Origin: an uncultured Clostridia bacterium
GTDB taxonomy: Bacteria > Bacillota > Clostridia > Saccharofermentanales > Saccharofermentanaceae
DNA: 64,000 bases
Assembly (NCBI GenBank): GCA_946403085.1
Contig: CAMIYM010000008.1
Span: forward strand, 1 to 64,000
Direction of reading: 5' to 3'
Position 1 is the first letter of the stretch. Each line of letters opens with the position of its first letter. A program made the translations under genes and the position numbers. Shown here piece after piece: positions 16,998 through 24,553 of the stretch. The notes under the pieces are model-generated. The model was not told the origin of the DNA. It was given only the letters and a program-made list of their open reading frames with translations, and made no database searches.

Positions 16998-17026
16998 AGA
17001 TTACCTATATGTTGTGGTTGTGTCAA
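16998..17026 (-). promoter_or_regulatory. Promoter of nrdG-nrdD
   Basis: A perfect -35 TTGACA (17021-17026), a 17-bp spacer and -10 TAATCT (16998-17003) on the minus strand. Two NrdR boxes overlap and flank it. Confidence 0.85.
17002..17017. promoter_or_regulatory. NrdR box 1 (proximal)
   Basis: TACCTATATGTTGTGG matches the NrdR consensus acaCwAtATaTwGtgt in its core (CTATATGTTGTG). It lies on the -10 and spacer of the nrdG promoter, so NrdR bound here would block RNA polymerase. Confidence 0.82.
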
Positions 17027-17033
17027 CTCCAAA

Positions 17034-17049
17034 ACCCAATATATTGTGC
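17034..17049. promoter_or_regulatory. NrdR box 2 (distal)
   Basis: ACCCAATATATTGTGC matches every core position of the NrdR consensus. It begins 32 bp from box 1, about three helical turns, which is the usual spacing of paired NrdR boxes. It lies just upstream of the -35. Confidence 0.85.
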
Positions 17050-17194
17050 TTGTAATCTGACTGTAATAAAAGCGCAAAAAGTTGACAAACAATAGGGTTT
17101 CAAGACTTTTTTAGATTTTTTCGCATGAATTTTTTTGCAAAATGTAATATTTCTCCCCCCGGATCTGTCCCCAAAACCGAACCAGAAGGGACAA

Positions 17195-17221
17195 GAAAAA
17201 TCCCGGCATCAGGTTGCCGGG
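17195..17221 (-). terminator. Terminator overlapping the end of the 17209-19323 gene
   Basis: CCCGGCA (17202-17208) pairs with TGCCGGG (17215-17221), followed by a T-run on the minus strand. The right arm lies inside the last codons of the gene. Confidence 0.75.
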
Positions 17222-19323
17222 ACAAATCTCCATGTCATGTTCGGGTGGTCCGAGATGTACTGATCGTAATCGGGCGAGCCGAATAGGAATGTGTAATCAG
17301 TGAATTCACCCATCTTGATGCCGCCCGCAGGATCTCTTGAGAGGGCCTGCATCTCACCCTGGCAGATAGAATATGTGCCGTTAGCATTGCGGATGATCAC
17401 AAAAGCCTGGGATGAATCATTGGAGAACCAATCGATCTTCACGCTGTTCCCGCTGCTCGTCATGTAGAGTTCATCTTTTATCTCAGGAGACAGGATACGC
17501 ATCCTATACTTGCCTGCATATCTTGTGAGCTTAACCTTGAGTCCTTCACCGTCGAAGTCATCTGCTGCGGGAAGCAGACGGTATGTGCCTTCAGCCACCG
17601 GTTCACGTGAAAGGAGCGCCGTCTCATTCATATATGTCCTGTACTCAGAACGGCCGTTGGCAAGAAGTGTCTTGATTGCACCAAGTCCTGCAGCGGCAAG
17701 AAGGAATACCAGAGCACCCGCGATGAATAATACAAGCCCTGAGGCGCTTATGCTGATCTTTGCCTTGGTAAGTTCCTTTATCTTCACAGTAGTTAATTTC
17801 TTAATAAGGGCAATAAGTCCTGCAACGCCTGTCGGGATCAGGAGCGTCATGTAGGACATCGTATAGTAAGGTGCTGCCTCCCAGATGATGTGGAAGACAT
17901 AGCCGCCTGCAAAAGCCAAAGTAAGGAGCAGAGCAGGTGAACCTGTCTTCCTTCTCATGGTCTTTACGGCGAAGACAGAACTTCCCAGGAACATCAGAAG
18001 CTGGAAGATCTTAAGGAAAGATGAGAACACGCTCATGACCTTCGGGCTCGACATGAACCATACGAACGGAGAAGGATTGCCGTCAGGATAGACATTCCTT
18101 GCGGCAAACTCAAAAGCGTTGTGAGTCGGATCTGACCACTGGATCAGGATCTTTCTGATATAAAAGCCGAACGCATAATTGGGTTCAGCGATAAAACCGT
18201 TGATGCTCTGCGCGATGTCTTTTTTCGCCACAGCCGACTGAACGGATGAGTCGAATCCGGACTGGGCGTATGTAAGTGCATTGTAGCCGTTATACATTCC
18301 AGCCTCTTCCTGCATGCCCATCGCGATCCATGAGTATTTTGAAGCACCGGAAGATATGCTGCCGCCAAGTGCCGCACCGGCAATAAGTCCGACTACGGTG
18401 TTAAGAAGGACAGAAGATATGATCACACAGACAGGGATAAGGAGTTCTTTGAACCTTCTCTGTCTTAAGAACTCAGCTGCAAGATAAATGGTTACCGCTA
18501 TCGCGAAAATGATGAAGTTGTTCTTAAACACGCACGCGATCGCCATGAAAGCTATTACCGTGAAGATGCTCTTTTTCGAGCTCTTGGAGGAAGCGATATA
18601 AGAAGCATGCTTCATTGCCCTTACAGCAAAAAACAATCCAGGCACATCACCATAGATGATCATGACCTTGGCCTGTAAAGGAAGGAAGAAAACGCCTGCT
18701 ATCATCACCATGATCTGCGACTTTCTAGACAGGCCGAACTTGCCTCCGATCGCAGCCAGATCAGAATAGATGAACGGGACCAGGAGCGCGTTGATAATCA
18801 TGAACGCAGCATTATTGTAGTGGCCCGTGATACCGCTTAAGAGATAGAGCACTACCGCCATTCCGAGATTGTTCGGGTAGATTCCGAGATATCCCGGCGG
18901 AGTTAATGTCTCTTTGTTGCCCCAAGAGAAAGCATATGCTGCCTCCTGCACTTTAAGCTGGTCGACGCGCTGGCTCATGCCAAATGCACTGACTGCAAAA
19001 AGCGCCGACTCGATGAAGATAATGAGCTTAAGGATGCTCATCGCACGCTTATAAGTCTCTTCATTCTCAAGCTTTAAGAAAGCCTTTGATGCTTTGGGTG
19101 ATCTGTATATCAGAAAGCCGCCCCATACGATGAGGACAAGTGCGGCTGTTAATATCAGTAACGGATTTAAGAATAAGACACGGATAGTTCCGATATCCGA
19201 TATGTGTCTGTATGTCGCGATATAGCAGACTATAAACAGATAAAAGCAGGCGGCAAAACCCGTGACTGTGACCACAGCCTTATAAAACGAGTAGAGCTTG
19301 CTTGTGTTTCCGGACTTCTCCAT
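17209..19323 (-). CDS. Polytopic glycosyltransferase-like membrane protein with C-terminal extracellular domain
   Basis: The protein has 704 residues and about twelve membrane helices over residues 15-555, then a soluble domain of about 150 residues. The segment after helix 3 (SQRVDQLKVQEAAYAFSWG, then YPNNLGM) resembles the first loop of GT39/GT-C type enzymes, where an acidic residue acts on a lipid-linked sugar. The C-terminal region (LLPAADDFDGEGLKV to the end) contains Gly/Asn/Tyr patterns like a ricin-type beta-trefoil, which would bind carbohydrate. Sugar and acceptor are unknown. No SD is seen before the ATG; it lies 54 bp after the SDR gene and may be the last gene of that operon. 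Confidence 0.6.
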   Translation of the reverse strand: MEKSGNTSKLYSFYKAVVTVTGFAACFYLFIVCYIATYRHISDIGTIRVLFLNPLLILTAALVLIVWGGFLIYRSPKASKAFLKLENEETYKRAMSILKLIIFIESALFAVSAFGMSQRVDQLKVQEAAYAFSWGNKETLTPPGYLGIYPNNLGMAVVLYLLSGITGHYNNAAFMIINALLVPFIYSDLAAIGGKFGLSRKSQIMVMIAGVFFLPLQAKVMIIYGDVPGLFFAVRAMKHASYIASSKSSKKSIFTVIAFMAIACVFKNNFIIFAIAVTIYLAAEFLRQRRFKELLIPVCVIISSVLLNTVVGLIAGAALGGSISSGASKYSWIAMGMQEEAGMYNGYNALTYAQSGFDSSVQSAVAKKDIAQSINGFIAEPNYAFGFYIRKILIQWSDPTHNAFEFAARNVYPDGNPSPFVWFMSSPKVMSVFSSFLKIFQLLMFLGSSVFAVKTMRRKTGSPALLLTLAFAGGYVFHIIWEAAPYYTMSYMTLLIPTGVAGLIALIKKLTTVKIKELTKAKISISASGLVLFIAGALVFLLAAAGLGAIKTLLANGRSEYRTYMNETALLSREPVAEGTYRLLPAADDFDGEGLKVKLTRYAGKYRMRILSPEIKDELYMTSSGNSVKIDWFSNDSSQAFVIIRNANGTYSICQGEMQALSRDPAGGIKMGEFTDYTFLFGSPDYDQYISDHPNMTWRFVPAT

Positions 19324-19377
19324 ATATGAGGAATAATATATTAATTAGATAGCCTTTTCAATTTTCAAGAACACTTA

Positions 19378-20073
19378 TCAGCCGTTCTTTTTCTTCTCGA
19401 TCCTGTTATACTGCGGCCTTACTTCGACCTCGGTGACCGCAGCGCCTTCACGCATGTTTATCACCGACTTAACGCACTCGGCGATATCTTCTGGAAGGAG
19501 ATAGCATCCGTCTTCTTCAGAAGGAGCGAAATCCGCATTCCTGTAAAGCTTGGTTCCTGCAGTAAGATCAGGACAAACGGTAACCACACGGATACCGGTC
19601 TTTCTCACTTCCTCATAAAGGCTTCTTCCGTAACTCCTAAGGCCGGCCTTAAGAGCGCCGTAAGCCGCACCGTGAGTATTGATCCTCGTCGAAGTAACGG
19701 AAGCGATATTTATTACCATTCCCCTTGTCTCTTTGAGACGCGGTATAAGAGCTGAGGTCAAGATCATCGGAGCTTCCAGGTCAGTCCTGCACATCTCCAT
19801 GATCTGTTCAGGAGTATTGAATTCGGCAAGACCGTAATATGCGCTGCCTGCCGCATTTACCAGGAGGTCAACGGGCTTGATCTCAGATATCTTCTCGAGA
19901 AGTATGTCAGTATCTCTCAGATCAAGTGAGATCCTTTTCTCGAAGAAGCCTGCATCCTCAGGAAAGATCCTTCCGATACCGTAGACTTTATATCCTTCAT
20001 CTTTAAGCATCGATGCGATCGCAAGACCTATTCCGGATGAAGCTCCGGTAACTATAGCAGTCTTTAATTCCAT
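19378..20073 (-). CDS. Short-chain dehydrogenase/reductase
   Basis: This is a classical SDR of 231 residues. The cofactor motif is TGASSGIG (9-16), the structural NAAG is at 73-76, and the catalytic set is S125/S128, Y138 and K142 (YGALK). The substrate cannot be told from sequence. It overlaps the SPL-like gene by 10 bp, so both are translated from one message, together with the nucleosidase-like gene. Confidence 0.88.
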   Translation of the reverse strand: MELKTAIVTGASSGIGLAIASMLKDEGYKVYGIGRIFPEDAGFFEKRISLDLRDTDILLEKISEIKPVDLLVNAAGSAYYGLAEFNTPEQIMEMCRTDLEAPMILTSALIPRLKETRGMVINIASVTSTRINTHGAAYGALKAGLRSYGRSLYEEVRKTGIRVVTVCPDLTAGTKLYRNADFAPSEEDGCYLLPEDIAECVKSVINMREGAAVTEVEVRPQYNRIEKKKNG

Positions 20074-21038
20074 GTGAAGATCTTCTCCTTTCCTATATGC
20101 TCACAGATAAGATCCAGGACATATTCCTGCATGCTCTTATCGGTATCAGGTTCATATTGTGCGACTCCGTCTTTTATGACATAAGGATACCATGCGACTT
20201 CCGAATCAGGATACGCTTTCCGCATCCTTGTCAGGTAGTCTGAAGATATCCTGAACGTGCCGACACTGACATCGGTAAGATCTTTAAAACTGATATGACT
20301 TGCCGCATCTTCTACGAGTTTTTTATAAGCATTCTTCCAGTCAGGGATCTTTATTATGGGGTCAAAGCAGAGTCTGACTTTAGCGCCTGCTTTAACAGCT
20401 TTTGCCGCTGCATCGATCCTTGCGCTCACGGGCGCGGTATTGCGTTCGTACCTGTTAACGACCTCTTCAGGTGACAGAGTAAATGCATAGATCAGATTCG
20501 GTATGCCATCCGTTACCCGGACTGCAGCTTTCGTCCTGAGTTCGACCAGGAGATCTTCATGTGATAATGCCATCTCTTTCCAGAAATCCGCATGTCCTGT
20601 AAGTCCGTTCATCGCGAGAAGATCCGTATCGTAGGAAGCACAGACATAAAGTGGTCCTTCCCCTAATCTTTCCTCGACATCATTTCTATAGTCTTCAAGG
20701 TTTACGAAGACCACCATGTTGCTTGAAGGATACATACCCTTGAGATAACAGTACTCGCAATCGAAAGGACAGTTCATCATGGAACTCGCATAGTAGAAAT
20801 TCTTCTGTCCGAAAGACTGGCACACAGGCGCACCCTTAAAGATCCTGCTGCCGTCACGCACCGCGATTATCAAGGCCTGGTGTTCTTTCTGCAAAGGCGC
20901 ATTCTGTCTCTTTCTGTCGAAGACATCCTTGTAGTGCTTTATCTTAATGACATGTGCATCAGGAATCTTTGTAAGGATCTTCTCCGTCAGAGGGTACCCG
21001 TAAGCTCTTTCCTCAACGTAGATATGAGTAAATCTCAT
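20064..21038 (-). CDS. splB: Spore photoproduct lyase-family radical SAM protein
   Basis: SPL reverses the spore photoproduct (5-thyminyl-5,6-dihydrothymine) in UV-damaged spore DNA. The 324-residue chain has the SPL-type cluster motif C90-PFD-C94-EY-C97 and a Cys at 133 in YVCASYDTD that lies where SPL carries its H-donor cysteine (C141 in Bacillus subtilis). The C-terminal IGKEKIFTWN is also SPL-like. It overlaps the nucleosidase gene by 26 bp and the SDR by 10 bp. SPL-like proteins occur outside sporulating species as well, so DNA repair is likely but not proved. Confidence 0.8.
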   Translation of the reverse strand: MRFTHIYVEERAYGYPLTEKILTKIPDAHVIKIKHYKDVFDRKRQNAPLQKEHQALIIAVRDGSRIFKGAPVCQSFGQKNFYYASSMMNCPFDCEYCYLKGMYPSSNMVVFVNLEDYRNDVEERLGEGPLYVCASYDTDLLAMNGLTGHADFWKEMALSHEDLLVELRTKAAVRVTDGIPNLIYAFTLSPEEVVNRYERNTAPVSARIDAAAKAVKAGAKVRLCFDPIIKIPDWKNAYKKLVEDAASHISFKDLTDVSVGTFRISSDYLTRMRKAYPDSEVAWYPYVIKDGVAQYEPDTDKSMQEYVLDLICEHIGKEKIFTWN

Positions 21039-21741
21039 CGAGCACCTCCCTTCCGGCCTTTTTATCCTTTACCGGCAGCCGTTCTTCTTTTCGCATCTTA
21101 TCAATCAGAGCCAGCAGCTCTTCTTCTCTTCCAGCCGAAGCGCAGTAATGCTCAAGGTCCTTGAGTTCGTTGCGCATGTATTGTGTCAGGCGCATCTCTT
21201 CGAAAATGCTTTCAGGCAGGAACTCATATTCTTTGGAATCGCCTTTTGCGGTTAAGAGCTCTGCGATCTTCTTTATCTCATCGATGTGATCTCTTATAAG
21301 CTTTGTCACTTCATTCTTTGTGGGGAACTTGTCTCCGCTGTCTGATACGACTTTATAGATTGCGAGATTCGACGGCGGGATCACCTTGAGAACGGCGTCA
21401 CAGATAAGCGAGGATTCCATGTCATAGAGCATGCCTTCTTTCACATCTGTCACGACCTTATCTGATGTCGTGATGCTCATCTCATCTGCGCCGGAATCGA
21501 AAAGAATATCCGGATAAAAACGCCTTCCGGTAACATCTGATATGACCTGATTTATGAGATAGCCTTTGCCCTTTTCGCTGCCGGCACAGATACCGACGTT
21601 AAGGACATAGTCATTTGGGGTTAATTCTATTTTCGAGATCGTGCTTATGGCACATCCGCCCACGCCGGTAATTACGGTCTCACCGGGCAGTCCGGCAAGT
21701 GCTGATGCTTCGCATTTAAGAGCTGTAAGAATATATAACAA
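21013..21741 (-). CDS. Nucleoside phosphorylase / MTA-SAH nucleosidase-like protein
   Basis: The 242-residue protein shows the purine nucleosidase fold in outline: GVGGCAISTI for phosphate/ribose binding, a VLNVGICAGS strand and a YDMESSLIC segment corresponding to the DMEGA motif that binds the nucleoside ribose. The C-terminal half is helical and longer than in typical MTA/SAH nucleosidase. The start is TTG with only a weak SD; a TATAAT-type -10 sits about 30 bp upstream. Because it overlaps an SPL-like radical SAM gene, a role in clearing 5'-deoxyadenosine or a damaged nucleoside is possible (inference). Confidence 0.6.
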   Translation of the reverse strand: MLYILTALKCEASALAGLPGETVITGVGGCAISTISKIELTPNDYVLNVGICAGSEKGKGYLINQVISDVTGRRFYPDILFDSGADEMSITTSDKVVTDVKEGMLYDMESSLICDAVLKVIPPSNLAIYKVVSDSGDKFPTKNEVTKLIRDHIDEIKKIAELLTAKGDSKEYEFLPESIFEEMRLTQYMRNELKDLEHYCASAGREEELLALIDKMRKEERLPVKDKKAGREVLDEIYSYLR

Positions 21742-21822
21742 GAGATTGGCCCCGGTTCGTTTTTGATAATTATATTATAAAGTGTTAATATTAGTCGTCT
21801 TAGAAGACAATGGAGGATATTT

Positions 21823-22812
21823 ATGGACAGATTACTTACAGGCCTTCAGCCCAGCGGCTCTCTTACGATCGGCAATTATGCAGGCGGCATATCACAGGTC
21901 GTTAACTATCAGAAGGATTATGAGACACTTCTCTTCGTCCCTGATATGCATGCGATCACTGTTCCCCAGGATCCTGATGCTCTGCACAGGAACATCATCA
22001 ATGCCATCGCAATGTACATCGCATGCGGAGTTGATCCTAACCTTCCCAACATGCACATCTACATTCAGTCGGAGAATCTCTATCACGCAAATCTGTCCTG
22101 GATCTTCGAATGCCACACACCTCACGGTGACCTGACAAGAATGCATCAGTTCAAGGCCAAGTCAGCGCTTCACGAAGCTTTCACCGAAGGCCTCGTTACA
22201 TATCCTGACCTCATGGCTGCAGATATTCTACTCTACGATCCAAAGTACGTTCCTACGGGAATCGACCAGAAGCAGCACGTTGAGCTTGCAAGAAATCTCG
22301 CGATCAGGTTCAACAACCGTTACGGCGAGCTCTTCAAGATCCCTGAGCCCCTGATCCCTACGATCGGCGCCAAGATCCGTGATCTTCAGAACCCTAACCA
22401 GAAGATGAGCAAGTCCACAGATAACCCGAAGGCATCCGTCTTCCTTTCCGATCCCGAGAAGACGATCAGAAAGAAGATCATGTCCGCAGTTACTGACTCT
22501 GACGGCATCATCAAGTTTGACGAGGATGAGAAGCCCGGTGTATCTAACCTTCTTACCATCTATTCTGTATTTACAGGCTGCGCTATCGAAGACGCAGTTG
22601 CCAAGTTCGAAGGCGGCGGATACGGCGACCTCAAGAAGGCAGTTGCAGACGCAGTCGTCGAGAAGGTCGTTCCTTTCCAGGATAAGTACAACGAAGTCAT
22701 CTCAAGCGGCATCATCAATGATATCCTCGATGCAGGCCGTGATTACACAAACGAGATCGCAAGAGAAAAGTACGAGCTCGTAAGAAAGGCAGTCGGATTC
22801 GGAAGAGTCTGA
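21823..22812 (+). CDS. trpS: Tryptophanyl-tRNA synthetase
   Basis: It charges tRNA-Trp. The 329-residue length is normal. The class I signatures are visible: GLQPSGSLTIGNYAGG at the N-terminus (the HIGH-like region) and KMSKS in QKMSKSTDNPKAS. GGAGG lies before the ATG. The short leader has a small GTCTT/AAGAC hairpin but no T-box. It diverges from the nucleosidase operon. Confidence 0.97.
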   Translation: MDRLLTGLQPSGSLTIGNYAGGISQVVNYQKDYETLLFVPDMHAITVPQDPDALHRNIINAIAMYIACGVDPNLPNMHIYIQSENLYHANLSWIFECHTPHGDLTRMHQFKAKSALHEAFTEGLVTYPDLMAADILLYDPKYVPTGIDQKQHVELARNLAIRFNNRYGELFKIPEPLIPTIGAKIRDLQNPNQKMSKSTDNPKASVFLSDPEKTIRKKIMSAVTDSDGIIKFDEDEKPGVSNLLTIYSVFTGCAIEDAVAKFEGGGYGDLKKAVADAVVEKVVPFQDKYNEVISSGIINDILDAGRDYTNEIAREKYELVRKAVGFGRV

Positions 22813-22833
22813 TCAGATTCAAAACGTGGAAAA

Positions 22834-22864
22834 CAAAAAGGACTGATTCCTGTTATGGAATCAG
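22834..22864 (-). terminator. Terminator of the 27133-22894 operon
   Basis: CTGATTCC (22843-22850) and GGAATCAG (22857-22864) form a perfect stem, followed by five T on the minus strand. It also lies at the end of trpS, where the T-run is weak. Confidence 0.7.
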
Positions 22865-22893
22865 CCCTCCGATCTTTATTGTTTTACTTATCT

Positions 22894-23484
22894 TTAATTC
22901 TCGTTCGGATATACGAGCCTCTTGTCAGTGCCGAACCAGTCAGCAACAGTCCTGAATGCCTTAACGACGAACTTGCCGCTCTCAGTGATCGAATATGAGC
23001 CGTCGGGATTCTGCTTGATGGTTCCTGTCTCGACCTGCTCATTGAAACGCTTCTCGAATGCGCCGTAATCGTTAACATACTTGGAAGTGAATACTTCACC
23101 GACTGAATCCTGAGTAAAGGTCTGGTCGGAGTTCTCTTCCATATAGCTCAGCATGAATACTGATACAGAACGTTCTACCGTTACCGGAACAAGAACGAAC
23201 AGTGTCGTGTTTACACAGCAGAAGATAACGAACATCATGATGATGTCCCTGACCGTGATGAAGCCCCAGAATTTTCTTACGATGCCCATGACAATTGCAG
23301 CAACGATTCCGGTGATGACTATGAATGCGATTCCCCTGTACATTAAGACTTCCATGTTCTTAAGTATCTCGGTATGGAATAATCCGATGAACATTGCTGA
23401 ACATACGAGATAGATGATCGCATAGATACCGATAAGCGCTATAACGCTTCCTGCCGTTCCGCTGCCTTTGCTTGTCTTAGACAT
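22894..23484 (-). CDS. Membrane protein of unknown function
   Basis: About 196 residues. Three hydrophobic helices (roughly residues 12-32, 48-68 and 80-100) are followed by a soluble C-terminal domain of about 85 residues rich in Phe, Tyr and charged residues. I recognise no family. An ATG at 23484 is preceded by GGGG/AGGA; a GTG at 23499 is an alternative. It overlaps the zinc-ribbon gene upstream, so the two are probably co-translated, and it is the last gene of the operon. Confidence 0.6.
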   Translation of the reverse strand: MSKTSKGSGTAGSVIALIGIYAIIYLVCSAMFIGLFHTEILKNMEVLMYRGIAFIVITGIVAAIVMGIVRKFWGFITVRDIIMMFVIFCCVNTTLFVLVPVTVERSVSVFMLSYMEENSDQTFTQDSVGEVFTSKYVNDYGAFEKRFNEQVETGTIKQNPDGSYSITESGKFVVKAFRTVADWFGTDKRLVYPNEN

Positions 23485-23875
23485 TTCCTGTTGCCCCACT
23501 CTTCTTTTGGATTTCTTCTGCAGCCAGAGCCTTGGCCTTCTCGATCGGATCCGCTATGTAGGCAATACCGCTGTCACTGATCTGGATAGCTGTTCCGCAG
23601 AACTGGCAAAATCTGGTGGAACCCCTTCTGATGCGGTTGCCTGTTGAACCGCAGTTAGGGCATTCTACAGCAACGCTGGCGCGGGCGATCTCATCTTCGA
23701 GCATCGTCCTTCTATGCCTTGCATTCTCTTCGATAGCCTTCTCTCTGGAAGCTTCAGCCTGGAGGCGTGCCCTCTCGGATGCTGTCCTTGAACGCTCGAT
23801 CTCCTGCTGTCTTAAAATGTGATCGCTTACCCTGAAGCCGATCTTTATCAAATTATTTAACCCTATCCCAAACAT
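23477..23875 (-). CDS. Zinc-ribbon protein with coiled coil
   Basis: This 132-residue protein begins with a short hydrophobic/amphipathic segment. A charged, Arg/Glu/Ala-rich coiled coil (about residues 22-68) follows, then a zinc ribbon with CPNC and CQFC, and a short tail. It could be an adaptor for the membrane protein encoded next. AAGGAGG precedes the ATG. No specific family is recognised. Confidence 0.65.
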   Translation of the reverse strand: MFGIGLNNLIKIGFRVSDHILRQQEIERSRTASERARLQAEASREKAIEENARHRRTMLEDEIARASVAVECPNCGSTGNRIRRGSTRFCQFCGTAIQISDSGIAYIADPIEKAKALAAEEIQKKSGATGNV

Positions 23876-23914
23876 ATCCGAATTCCTCCTTGGAACCCTT
23901 ACTTATTCCAAAGA

Positions 23915-24535
23915 TTATTTTACCATGATTGACAGTTCTCTTGCCAGTCTTGCAACGGGTAATCCGACAACATTCGGGTAGTCACCGTCTATCTTTTTCA
24001 CGAGAAGCGAACCCATGTCCTGAATGCCGTATCCGCCGGCTTTGTCATAGGGTGATCCGCTGTCACAGTAATCAGATATCAGCGTCTTCTGGTAATCGTC
24101 CAGAGCATTAAACTCCACACTCGTCTCTTCGGTAAATGTTCTTTTTTCAGTACCGGCGAAAAGTGCCACACCGGTGGCGACAACATGCACTCTTCCAGAC
24201 AGGTTGGAGAGCATCCTCACCGCATCCTCTCGGTCAGCCGGTTTGCCGTAGATCACATCATCCAGGATGACGGAAGTATCGGCACCGATCACTATTGTGT
24301 TTTCCTTTTCGGATTCATCAAGTGTATCGAAAACAGCCTTTGCTTTAAGCTCAGCCAGATGTTCGCTCACCTTAAGTGCAGGAACACCCTCTTCCTCCAT
24401 ACGGATCTCGAAGGCCCTTTCGTCGATATCGGCAACGATAACATCGAATTTATCTGTTACCAAAGACAGCAATTCGCGCCTCCTGGGAGACGCGCTTGCT
24501 AAAATAATTCTCTTATTGAATCTCACAGGACTCAC
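23915..24535 (-). CDS. maf: Maf-family nucleotide pyrophosphatase
   Basis: Maf proteins hydrolyse non-canonical or modified nucleoside triphosphates (for YhdE-type, dTTP/UTP) and are linked to septum formation. The 206-residue chain starts RIILASASPRRRELL, followed by DIDER, GADTSVILDD, KPADREDAVRMLSNLSG and the C-terminal GSPYDKAGGYGIQ, all family blocks. The start is GTG with AGGA seven bases upstream. It lies 18 bp after the epimerase-like gene. Confidence 0.92.
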   Translation of the reverse strand: MSPVRFNKRIILASASPRRRELLSLVTDKFDVIVADIDERAFEIRMEEEGVPALKVSEHLAELKAKAVFDTLDESEKENTIVIGADTSVILDDVIYGKPADREDAVRMLSNLSGRVHVVATGVALFAGTEKRTFTEETSVEFNALDDYQKTLISDYCDSGSPYDKAGGYGIQDMGSLLVKKIDGDYPNVVGLPVARLARELSIMVK

Positions 24536-24553
24536 TTCTTTGTCCTGCCTCTG

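Noticed and set aside
20064..21038. SPL as proof that the organism sporulates
   Set aside because: SPL-like proteins also occur without sporulation genes, and no other spore gene is in the window.
21780..21822. T-box or Trp-control element before trpS
   Set aside because: The leader is too short and contains no T-box core; only a small 5-bp hairpin is present.
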